Assembly: GCA_023435645.1 (NCBI GenBank)
Contig: JAEYRK010000100.1
Location: forward strand, 1-32,206
Length of the DNA stretch: 32,206 nucleotides
From: Bacillota bacterium
GTDB lineage: Bacteria; Bacillota; Clostridia; Lachnospirales; Lachnospiraceae
Reading direction: 5' to 3'
Of the stretch, positions 15,114 to 21,957 are shown piece by piece. The notes under the pieces are model-generated. The model was given only the letters and a program-made list of their open reading frames with translations. It did not search any database and was not told the DNA's origin. Position 1 is the stretch's first letter; each line of letters opens with the position of its first letter. Both the position numbers and the translations under genes were made by a program.

Positions 15114-15141
15114 AGGAGCGTCATTATTCAATGACGCTCCT
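15114..15141. terminator. Hairpin between convergent genes, probable bidirectional terminator
   Basis: A perfect 12-bp stem, AGGAGCGTCATT (15114-15125) and AATGACGCTCCT (15130-15141), with a 4-nt loop, between the plus-strand P-loop gene and the minus-strand DUF378 gene. The plus-strand tail AAATTTATTTCATTC is T-rich but not a clean U-run, so the efficiency is uncertain; position and stem strength favour a terminator. Confidence 0.7.
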
Positions 15142-15180
15142 AAATTTATTTCATTCATTTTTACTTATACTTGTATGTTA

Positions 15181-15381
15181 TCAGTCTTCATTGCGTAATC
15201 TGCCGAAGAAGCTTAAGGAATATAAGCCTGCGATACCAACAAGCGCATAGATAATTCTGGAAACCATACTCATATCACCGAATATGACTCTTACCAGATC
15301 AAAATCGAAGAAACCGATTAAGCCCCAGTTAATAGCTCCGATGGCTACAAGGATTAATGCAATATAATCCAATGTTTTCAT
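15181..15381 (-). CDS. DUF378 family small membrane protein
   Basis: A 66-aa protein with two membrane segments and the family signature GAINWGLIGFFDFDLV in the first half, followed by SRIIYALVGIAGLYSLSFF. DUF378 proteins (B. subtilis YuzA-like) are short membrane proteins of unknown role. On the minus strand GAAGGAGG lies 8 nt before the ATG. It is the only minus-strand gene in the shape and division part of the window. A perfect 11-bp inverted repeat lies upstream of it (15411-15445). Confidence 0.85.
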   Translation of the reverse strand: MKTLDYIALILVAIGAINWGLIGFFDFDLVRVIFGDMSMVSRIIYALVGIAGLYSLSFFGRLRNED

Positions 15382-15410
15382 ATATGACCCTCCTTCATGC
15401 TTTATACCTA

Positions 15411-15445
15411 TTCGTGAAGCACTTCATAATAAACTGCTTCACGAA
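15411..15445. promoter_or_regulatory. Inverted repeat upstream of the DUF378 gene, possible operator
   Basis: TTCGTGAAGCA (15411-15421) and TGCTTCACGAA (15435-15445) form a perfect 11-bp inverted repeat around a 13-nt AT-rich centre. Read on the minus strand the centre contains TATTAT, which could be a -10 element, so a protein bound here would control the DUF378 gene; the 35-element is not convincing. It could instead be an RNA hairpin in the leader. No U-tract follows on either strand. Confidence 0.5.
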
Positions 15446-15512
15446 CTATTTCTTTTAATATATTTTCCTTAATTTTCGTTTTTATTCATACTTGATTTAA
15501 AAATGAGACCAC

Positions 15513-15541
15513 TTGTTTTTATAAGTAAATTTAAGTATAAT
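15513..15541 (+). promoter_or_regulatory. Sigma-A type promoter of the second division cluster
   Basis: TTGTTT (15513-15518), a 17-nt spacer and TATAAT (15536-15541). It starts about 30 nt before the TTG start at 15577, and no comparable promoter is seen before yggS or sepF, so it may drive the whole 15577-19837 cluster. Confidence 0.65.
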
Positions 15542-15576
15542 AGTACTGTACTTTCAAGGAATGGGAGGTTATTACC

Positions 15577-16959
15577 TTGAGCAATAGCAAAAGAGTGGTG
15601 AAATTTAGAAAACGCAGGAGTGTAAATATCGGAATAATCATATTTACGATCCTGTTTTTATATATGGCAATCAATATCTATCTCTACTTCACAAAAGAGC
15701 ATATGTCCATATTTGAGGTGAAGGAAGGGGCTAATGTTGAGGATAATCTGTTCACAGGACTGGTGCTTCGGGAGGAGGAAATCATCTATACCGACAGGGC
15801 AGGGTACATATCCTATTTCCAGAAGGATGGGGCCCGAATAGCAAAAAATACCTCGGTATATGCCGTGGATGATAGCCGTCAGATTATGGACATGATTATG
15901 TCAAGTGAAACCCCCTTAAAGGTTTCCGATGAAACAAATGCACAGTTTCTGTATGAGCTGGATAAATTCAGGACAAATTATTCAGATAGTCAATTTGATC
16001 CTGTTTACTCCTTCCGGGAGGAAGCCCGGAGCACTGTACTGGATCTGCTGAACCAGACAATGATAGAAGAGGGTCGGACGATTGAAGAGGAAACAGGACT
16101 TTCCTTTTCCTATGGTGTCATCCAAAGCTCAGGAAGTGGTATTGTTACATATTATCAAGATTCCTACGAGAACATAACAGCAGATATGGTTACCCCTGAG
16201 ATGTTCCAAGAGGAATCCTATCAGCGGATACAGCTTCGTACAACTGAGATGCTAGCTCAGAATTCTCCTGTGTATAAACTGATTACCTCAGATACCTGGC
16301 ATATTATTCTTCCTCTCAGTAAGGAGCAATACACCAGATTAAGCGGAAAAACATCCATAAACCTAACCATTGAGAAGGATGAGCAGGAGATCAGTGCAGC
16401 CCTCAGTCTCTATCAGAAGGATTCCGCTTATTATGCAAGGCTTACGATGGACAAGCTCCTGCCAAATTATATCCAGGATCGTTATCTGAGAGTTATGCTT
16501 CATCTAGATTCTGAGAAGGGCTATAAAATACCCTTATCCTCCATTGTAGAGAAGGATTTCTACCTGGTACCCTTGGACTTCTTTACGGTTGGTGCCGATA
16601 GCGGTAAGACCGGGCTGGTCAAAGAGACCTATAGCGAGAATGGAGAAGTAAACTTTACCTTTATTGCAGCCGATAAATACTATGAGGATGATGCCTATGG
16701 ATATGTAGATACCAGACTGTTTTCATCCGGTACCTGGATCACATCCACGGAAGGCAAGCGATATCAGCTGTCCTTAACAAAAAAGCTGACCGGCGTATTC
16801 AATGTCAACATGGGTTATGCTGTATTCAAGCGTATAGAACCGCTGTATCAGAATGAGGCCTATTGTATCATAAAAAAGAACACCTCCTATGGGGTGTCCC
16901 TCTATGATCATATCGCTTTGGACGGATCAACTGCAGTGGAGCAAAAAATCATATATTAA
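15577..16959 (+). CDS. HlyD-like membrane-anchored adaptor protein in division cluster
   Basis: A 460-aa bitopic protein: basic N-terminus (SKRVVKFRKRRS), one membrane helix at about 16-38, then a large extracytoplasmic part. The region after the helix (NLFTGLVLREEEIIYTDRAG, then DGARIAKNTSVYAVDDS) resembles the split biotinyl-lipoyl hairpin of HlyD/membrane fusion proteins, and the C-terminus (GVSLYDHIALDG) fits the same family. No ABC transporter genes are adjacent; instead yggS, sepF, ylmH and divIVA follow, so a wall or division role is possible but unproven. The start is TTG at 15577, with GGGAGG at 15563-15568 8 nt upstream and no in-frame ATG before the membrane helix. I do not assign a gene name. 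Confidence 0.75.
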   Translation: MSNSKRVVKFRKRRSVNIGIIIFTILFLYMAINIYLYFTKEHMSIFEVKEGANVEDNLFTGLVLREEEIIYTDRAGYISYFQKDGARIAKNTSVYAVDDSRQIMDMIMSSETPLKVSDETNAQFLYELDKFRTNYSDSQFDPVYSFREEARSTVLDLLNQTMIEEGRTIEEETGLSFSYGVIQSSGSGIVTYYQDSYENITADMVTPEMFQEESYQRIQLRTTEMLAQNSPVYKLITSDTWHIILPLSKEQYTRLSGKTSINLTIEKDEQEISAALSLYQKDSAYYARLTMDKLLPNYIQDRYLRVMLHLDSEKGYKIPLSSIVEKDFYLVPLDFFTVGADSGKTGLVKETYSENGEVNFTFIAADKYYEDDAYGYVDTRLFSSGTWITSTEGKRYQLSLTKKLTGVFNVNMGYAVFKRIEPLYQNEAYCIIKKNTSYGVSLYDHIALDGSTAVEQKIIY

Positions 16960-17076
16960 GAGTTCAAGTGATACTGTAACCTATCAGATCCTTTGGTCCT
17001 GCAAAACCCTCTTTGTAAGCATACCGAAGATAAGCATCGCATAACATAGCAATCACATAGAAAGGGGACATAAAAA

Positions 17077-17808
17077 ATGAAAGAACGGATTCAGGAGATA
17101 GAGAGGCGGATTCAAGCAGCCTGCGACCGTACCGGGCGGGACCGATCCGAGATAACCCTTATTGCTGTCAGCAAGACTAAGCCGGTTCCCATGCTGGAAG
17201 AGGCATATTCCCTCGGAATTCGTGATTTTGGTGAAAATAAGGTCCAGGAGTTATCGATGAAATACCAGGAGTTCAAGGATGGCCTTCATGCGGATATCCG
17301 TTGGCATCTGATTGGTCATCTTCAGAGAAATAAGGTGAAGCAGGTGATTGATAAGGCTGTTCTGATACATTCCGTCGATTCTCTCCGTTTGGGGCAGGCA
17401 ATTGATGAAGCAGCGGCAAAGCTGTCAATGATCTGTGATATTTTAGTAGAAGTTAATATCGCTGAAGAGGAAACGAAATATGGTGTGACTGTGGAGGAAA
17501 CCGGTCCTTTGATTGAAGAACTTCTGAAGCTTTCCCATCTCAGAGTAAGGGGTCTGATGACAATTGCCCCCTATGTGGAGGATCCTGAAAAAAATAGGAA
17601 GTATTTTAGGAAATTGCGAGAATTATTTATTGACATAAAATCAAAAAACATTGATAATTACCTTAAAGGGAATAATGACCAGAATCAGTTCAATATTCTC
17701 TCTATGGGTATGACCGGAGATTATGAGGTTGCGGTGGAAGAGGGTGCTACCATGGTCCGGGTCGGGACAGGCATTTTCGGGGAACGTGATTATTCTATAT
17801 CAGTATAG
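17077..17808 (+). CDS. yggS: YggS family pyridoxal phosphate homeostasis protein
   Basis: A 243-aa PLP-binding TIM-barrel protein of the YggS/YlmE/PROSC family. K33 in the LIAVSKTKP motif is the expected PLP lysine. Other signatures are FGENKVQE, WHLIGHLQRNKVKQ, IHSVDS, LRVRGLMTIAPY and the C-terminal phosphate-binding LSMGMTGDYEVAVEEGATMV segment. The family keeps PLP and amino acid pools in balance; no enzymatic reaction is established. In Firmicutes it sits, as here, just upstream of sepF (ylmE-ylmF order); the gap to sepF is 24 nt. AAAGGGG precedes the ATG at 17077. Confidence 0.95.
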   Translation: MKERIQEIERRIQAACDRTGRDRSEITLIAVSKTKPVPMLEEAYSLGIRDFGENKVQELSMKYQEFKDGLHADIRWHLIGHLQRNKVKQVIDKAVLIHSVDSLRLGQAIDEAAAKLSMICDILVEVNIAEEETKYGVTVEETGPLIEELLKLSHLRVRGLMTIAPYVEDPEKNRKYFRKLRELFIDIKSKNIDNYLKGNNDQNQFNILSMGMTGDYEVAVEEGATMVRVGTGIFGERDYSISV

Positions 17809-17832
17809 TAAACATAGATTGGAGAGACTATA

Positions 17833-18396
17833 ATGCCTAATATTTTCAAGAATTTTCTGAATCAAATGAAATTAACAGATGAAGAAGAGGATTATGATGA
17901 TTACCTGAATGAAGAGGCCGAAAAGGAGCAGAAGAGGGCCAGACGATTGGAACGAAGGGCTGAGAAGATTGACACTGCAGAAGAGCTTCCGAAAAGTCAG
18001 ATCCCTGCTACTCCGGCTCCGGGCGACCTTAAAAAAGAGAGGATGTCAAGAATGGAGAGAAGTACTGCAGGAAAGGTTGTACCCATCAGAACAACCCCCA
18101 AGGGACTTGAGGTTTGCATCATGAAGCCAACGTCCTTTGAAGATTCCCAAGTAATTTGTGACATGCTATTGACAGGAAGGGCAACAGTCATTAATCTGGA
18201 AGGATTTGATGATAAGCTTGCACAGCGCACGATGGATTTCATCTCCGGGTCAGTCTATGCTATTAATGGTAAGCTCCATCGGATTTCCAGCTGTATCTTT
18301 ATTGTATCTCCCGATACTGTGGATATTTCCGGTGATTATCTTGATTTGATTCAGGAAAGAGGCTTTGAACCCCCTACTTTCCAATCTAAATTCTAG
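17833..18396 (+). CDS. sepF: Cell division protein SepF
   Basis: A 187-aa protein. The N-terminus starts with a short amphipathic stretch (MPNIFKNFLNQMKL) that can bind the membrane, followed by a charged, probably disordered linker (about 17-90). The SepF domain (about 92-175) is clear: VCIMKPTSFEDSQVICDMLL, then ATVINLEGFDDKLAQRTMDF and a conserved glycine-containing ending with FIVSPDTVDISG. SepF polymers bind the FtsZ C-terminus and tether the Z ring to the membrane. GGAGAG precedes the ATG. It lies directly between yggS and ylmH, but the ylmG (YggT-type) gene normally found after sepF is missing. Confidence 0.95.
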   Translation: MPNIFKNFLNQMKLTDEEEDYDDYLNEEAEKEQKRARRLERRAEKIDTAEELPKSQIPATPAPGDLKKERMSRMERSTAGKVVPIRTTPKGLEVCIMKPTSFEDSQVICDMLLTGRATVINLEGFDDKLAQRTMDFISGSVYAINGKLHRISSCIFIVSPDTVDISGDYLDLIQERGFEPPTFQSKF

Positions 18397-18405
18397 CTTA
18401 CGGTT

Positions 18406-19170
18406 ATGGACAAGGACGAACAGATTTTACGAAGACGTTTTCAGGATATGGCAATATCAGCTGACTTCAGGGGAGGAAGCATCTTCTCGGATTTCCTAAA
18501 TCTAAATGAGCAGAGCATATTTATGAGTATGAAACAGGAATTACCGAAGATAAAGTATTTTACTTACGGAGGTTTTGAAGACGCCGAGAGGAAAATACTT
18601 TGTTTTTGTGGTGATGAGGATGGCACGGATCTAGAGGAACTGGATTGGCCGATTGCCTGTATCAAGCTTACCCCCGCCAATCGCAAATTCAGTGATACAT
18701 TAACTCACCGTGACTTTCTGGGTGCAATCCTTAATTTAGGAATTGACCGTTCTAAGGTCGGTGATATTCTGATTCAAGAGAATGAAGCCTTTCTATTTTG
18801 TACGAAACCAATCAGCAGCTTTATCACTGAACAGCTAAGTAAGGTTAAGCATACTACAATCCGAGCCGCCATCAGCTCTGGCAAGGATTTTATATATAAA
18901 CCGAAATTAAGAGAGCTTACGGGAACCGTATCCTCTGTCAGACTTGATAGTATCCTATCGATAGCCTTTAAAAGCTCCAGAAGCAGCATGACCGGATTGA
19001 TCGAGGGTGGTAAGGTATTCGTCAACAGTCGGGAGGTTCTATCCAATAGCTATCAGCTGAAGGAGAAGGATATCGTTTCTGTACGGGGCTATGGCAAATT
19101 TATCTATGACGGTACGAATTACCAGACGAAGAAGGGCAGATATTCGGTGAAGCTTTTATTGTATGAGTAA
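18406..19170 (+). CDS. ylmH: S4 domain RNA-binding protein, YlmH family
   Basis: A 254-aa protein with the YlmH layout: an N-terminal half of mixed alpha/beta structure and a C-terminal S4 RNA-binding domain (about 165-235) with RLDSILSIAFKSSRSSMTGLI and GKVFVNSREV. YlmH-type proteins bind rRNA or tRNA-containing particles and have been linked to ribosome quality control in Bacillus subtilis (established for the family, not shown here). The start is ATG 18406, only 9 nt after the sepF stop; the Shine-Dalgarno is weak, so translation may be coupled to sepF. Confidence 0.9.
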   Translation: MDKDEQILRRRFQDMAISADFRGGSIFSDFLNLNEQSIFMSMKQELPKIKYFTYGGFEDAERKILCFCGDEDGTDLEELDWPIACIKLTPANRKFSDTLTHRDFLGAILNLGIDRSKVGDILIQENEAFLFCTKPISSFITEQLSKVKHTTIRAAISSGKDFIYKPKLRELTGTVSSVRLDSILSIAFKSSRSSMTGLIEGGKVFVNSREVLSNSYQLKEKDIVSVRGYGKFIYDGTNYQTKKGRYSVKLLLYE

Positions 19171-19219
19171 CAAGCCGATTGAGCTCCTTCGTCAGATTAG
19201 AATAGGGGAGGTTGATGCG

Positions 19220-19837
19220 ATGTTTACACCATCGGAGCTGCGTAATAAGCTGAAAAGCGGACACGGGCTAGATAAGAAGGAGATGGAACAGCTCTTAAAT
19301 GAGCTTTCTGCTGATTATGAGCTTCTATTCCATGAGAAGGAAGACCTGAAGAAGAAAACAGAAGAGCTGGAAGAAAGCATCCGTTATTACCAATCAATAG
19401 AAAAGACCCTACAAAAGGCCCTGATTCTTGCGGAGAAGACCTCACAGGACATCAAAGCGACAGCCCTTCGGGAGGCAGAAGCAATTGAATTGGAGGCCCG
19501 CGCTAAGGCTGATCAGATAAAGGCTCAGTCCACGAAAAATATTGAGCTTCTTGAGCATAAAACCCTAAATCTGATTCATCAATATGATTTCTTTCGGATA
19601 CAGTTTGAGAACCTTCTGAATGCGCAGCTGAAGCTGATTAATAGCGAGAGCTTTATGATTAATACCAATGACTTTATGTATCGGGAGGAGCAGATCTCTG
19701 AAGCCCTGAAGGAACCTAGACAGTTCGAGGAGAGTCCCGAGGAGTTAGAGCTCAAGCAGTTTGAAATGATAAAGGATACGAAGGAACAAAGCATTCGAAC
19801 CGAGGACGGTTTTGAATTCATTCATCTGGTGGATTAG
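19220..19837 (+). CDS. divIVA: DivIVA family coiled-coil protein
   Basis: A 205-aa protein that begins MFTPSELRNKLKSG, matching the DivIVA N-terminal membrane-binding segment (short hydrophobic turn then TPxxL), and continues as a long charged coiled coil (about 25-130, EKEDLKKKTEELEESIRYY and following), with Glu-rich ends. DivIVA marks curved membrane at septa and poles. I chose ATG 19220 because GGGGAGG at 19205-19211 lies 8 nt upstream and the DivIVA motif starts exactly there; an earlier in-frame ATG at 19163 would add 19 residues and overlap ylmH. It is the last gene of the cluster; a promoter for the next gene begins at 19853. Confidence 0.85.
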   Translation: MFTPSELRNKLKSGHGLDKKEMEQLLNELSADYELLFHEKEDLKKKTEELEESIRYYQSIEKTLQKALILAEKTSQDIKATALREAEAIELEARAKADQIKAQSTKNIELLEHKTLNLIHQYDFFRIQFENLLNAQLKLINSESFMINTNDFMYREEQISEALKEPRQFEESPEELELKQFEMIKDTKEQSIRTEDGFEFIHLVD

Positions 19838-19852
19838 ATTTAACTGCTTGTC

Positions 19853-19881
19853 TTGAACGCTTGTTGTATATGGAGTAGAAT
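19853..19881 (+). promoter_or_regulatory. Sigma-A type promoter of aroB
   Basis: TTGAAC (19853-19858), a 17-nt spacer and TAGAAT (19876-19881). Transcription would begin near 19888, about 120 nt before the aroB start, placing the hairpin at 19948-19994 inside the aroB leader. Confidence 0.6.
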
Positions 19882-19947
19882 AAATTCATAGAGATATACT
19901 CGATATATACACAGATATAATACATAGATAGCACGGAGGAAGAGACA

Positions 19948-19994
19948 GCATAACCTCGTCTTAGGGTTATAGGATGTGGTTATGCAATTTTTTT
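19948..19994 (+). promoter_or_regulatory. Attenuator-like hairpin with U-run in the aroB leader
   Basis: GCATAACC (19948-19955) can pair with GGTTATGC (19978-19985), and the stem is followed by AA and seven T (19988-19994), the layout of an intrinsic terminator that stops transcription just before the aroB Shine-Dalgarno (19999-20003). The same 5' arm (ATAACC, 19950-19955) can instead pair with GGTTAT (19965-19970) across a 9-nt loop, which would prevent the terminator. A promoter lies upstream, so the structure is in the leader. It could also merely terminate the divIVA cluster; the competing pairing favours regulation. Confidence 0.55.
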
Positions 19995-20010
19995 GATTGG
20001 AGGAACTGGG

Positions 20011-21117
20011 ATGAAGAAAACCGGCTTTATGAGTGAAGCGATTACAGTTTATAATGAGAAGCTGCCATCGTATGATATCATGCTGGAGAAGGACTTCGGT
20101 AAGCTAACCGTTGCAGTCGATCAGCTGGGTATGCGGGGTCGCAAATTCATGATTGTTACAGACAGTAAGGTCGGGAGCTATTATCTGGAGGAAACTATCT
20201 CCTTATTCAAGTCATTATCCAACCATGTGGATAGCTTTATCATGCCATCTGGAGAAGTAAACAAGAACCTTTCCACGGTTCAGGAATGCTATTCCCGACT
20301 AATTCATGCCGGCTTTGACCGCAATGATGTATTAGTCGCTCTGGGTGGAGGTGTTGTCGGAGATCTGACCGGCTATACTGCAGCTACCTATCTAAGGGGA
20401 ATAAGATTTCTCCAGCTTCCCACTTCATTGCTTGCTATGGTGGATTCCAGCATCGGCGGTAAGACCGGTGTCGATTTCCTTGCCTATAAGAATATGGTTG
20501 GTGCCTTTCATCAGCCAAAGCTGGTCTATATGAACCTGTCAACCTTGCTCAGCCTCCCTGATCGTGATTATTACTCAGGGATGGGGGAAATCATAAAGCA
20601 TGGACTGATTAAGGATAGAAGCTATTATGTATGGCTGAAGGAGAACAGGGAAGGCATCCAGCAAAAACAGCTGGAGGTATTGAGGGAGATGATACGCGTC
20701 AGCTGCCTGATCAAGAAGGCAGTTGTAGAGAAGGATCCTAAGGAATTAGGGGATCGTGCCCTCCTGAATTTCGGTCACACCATCGGACATTCCATCGAGA
20801 AGCTTATGAATTTCTCCCTACTCCATGGAGAATGTGTATCCCTCGGCATGGCAGCCGCCGGTTATCTGTCCTATCAACGAGAATATATCTCCTTGGAAGA
20901 ATATGAGGATATCGTGAACACAATCAGAAGCTATCATCAGCCGGTCAGCCTCCATGGTCCTAAAGCGGAGGAGATCTATGAAGTAACCCGGCTCGACAAG
21001 AAGATGGATGGGGACAAAATCCGGTTTATCCTGCTACAGGGCCTCGGAGCTGCATTTATTGATCCCACTGTGACAAAGTCAGAGCTTCTGGGAGCTATCC
21101 GTTCTCTCCTGAATTAA
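20011..21117 (+). CDS. aroB: 3-dehydroquinate synthase
   Basis: A 368-aa enzyme that turns DAHP into 3-dehydroquinate, second step of the shikimate pathway, using NAD and a divalent metal. The NAD-binding GGGVVGDLTGYTAATYLRGI segment is in the middle, and the metal ligands E193 (in GMGEIIKHG), H256 (in NFGHTIGHS) and H272 (in LLHGECVS) are all present, matching E. coli E184, H247 and H264. The start is ATG 20011, 7 nt after GGAGG; the in-frame TTG at 19993 lies in the U-run. No other shikimate gene is nearby; the neighbours are divIVA and lspA. The leader suggests control by transcription attenuation. Confidence 0.95.
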   Translation: MKKTGFMSEAITVYNEKLPSYDIMLEKDFGKLTVAVDQLGMRGRKFMIVTDSKVGSYYLEETISLFKSLSNHVDSFIMPSGEVNKNLSTVQECYSRLIHAGFDRNDVLVALGGGVVGDLTGYTAATYLRGIRFLQLPTSLLAMVDSSIGGKTGVDFLAYKNMVGAFHQPKLVYMNLSTLLSLPDRDYYSGMGEIIKHGLIKDRSYYVWLKENREGIQQKQLEVLREMIRVSCLIKKAVVEKDPKELGDRALLNFGHTIGHSIEKLMNFSLLHGECVSLGMAAAGYLSYQREYISLEEYEDIVNTIRSYHQPVSLHGPKAEEIYEVTRLDKKMDGDKIRFILLQGLGAAFIDPTVTKSELLGAIRSLLN

Positions 21118-21262
21118 AGGAAAGTATCTCTTCATATGATTGAGGATTATTGTACTTTTTTAAAAAATGTAATTAATATTGTTGGATTATTATTGACTTA
21201 GGTCTTATGTTCTTTTCATCTTGATTGATGTAGCTTGTATGATCTATTTTGATTATGTATTA

Positions 21263-21327
21263 AGGTTTTGTATTCGACTTTGTATTTAGACTTTGTATAT
21301 AGACTTTAATTTTAGGTTTTGTATTTT
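21263..21327 (+). repeat. Five imperfect tandem 13-bp repeats upstream of lspA
   Basis: Five contiguous 13-bp units at 21263, 21276, 21289, 21302 and 21315, of the form GACTTTGTATTTA with variants; the second to fourth start with GACTTT and the first and last with AGG/GG TTTTGTATT. They lie in the 300-nt gene-free gap between aroB and lspA, which otherwise is AT-rich and shows no clear terminator or promoter; the last 60 nt (21361-21417) are GC-richer, with a small CAGGTG/CACCTG dyad at 21375-21391. Confidence 0.7.
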
Positions 21328-21417
21328 GGTAGTATAGCTTTAGTAAACAAACAAAAAGATTAAGTCGCGCTAACAGGTGAACATGCACCTGCTTGGATGG
21401 CGGCAGGCGGAGGCAGC

Positions 21418-21957
21418 ATGAAGCAGCGAATTGGATATTTTCTATTATTTATACTATTGATTGCGGTGGACCAGGGCTCAAAGCTCTGGGCAAAAACCCT
21501 TCTACGGGAACAGGGGCCCTTTTCTATTATACCTAAGGTCTTAAAGCTCCAATACCATGAAAACAATGGCGCGGTATGGGGGATTTTAAGCGGAAAAATG
21601 AGCTTTCTGATACTCTTTACTCTTGTTTTGATGCTCCTGTTGACCTATTTTTATCTGAAGCTCCCTACAGGAAAGAAATATACACCGATCCGTCTGATCT
21701 GGATTTTCATCATGGCAGGTGCAATCGGGAATTTTATTGATCGCATCTCCTTAGGATATGTTGTTGACTTTATTTATTTTGAGCTGATTGATTTCCCGAT
21801 CTTTAATTTTGCTGACATGTGCCTCACCGTATCCTGTGCCCTTTTGGTTGTCCTGGTTCTCTTTTATTACAAGGAAAAGGACCTGGCATTTATTGATGAT
21901 GTTTTTAGAAGAAAGAAGAAAACAGACAATAACGATGAATCCGGAAAGGACGAATGA
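21418..21957 (+). CDS. lspA: Lipoprotein signal peptidase
   Basis: A 179-aa polytopic aspartic peptidase (signal peptidase II) that removes the signal peptide of lipid-modified prolipoproteins, such as the carboxypeptidase encoded at 13428. Four membrane helices are visible. The catalytic dyad is D108 in GNFIDR and D133 in FNFADM, and the NNGAVWGIL motif lies after the first helix. The start is ATG 21418, 4 nt after GGAGG at 21409-21413; an upstream in-frame ATG at 21397 has no binding site. The C-terminus is a charged extension (RKKKTDNNDESGKDE). The stop overlaps the rluD-type start by 4 nt, ATGA. Confidence 0.95.
   Translation: MKQRIGYFLLFILLIAVDQGSKLWAKTLLREQGPFSIIPKVLKLQYHENNGAVWGILSGKMSFLILFTLVLMLLLTYFYLKLPTGKKYTPIRLIWIFIMAGAIGNFIDRISLGYVVDFIYFELIDFPIFNFADMCLTVSCALLVVLVLFYYKEKDLAFIDDVFRRKKKTDNNDESGKDE

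Noticed and set aside
21383..21421. 12-codon frame ending in ATGA over the lspA start, possible leader peptide
   Set aside because: The Shine-Dalgarno-like AGGTGA lies only 2 nt before the ATG and the codons have no evident bias; likely chance.
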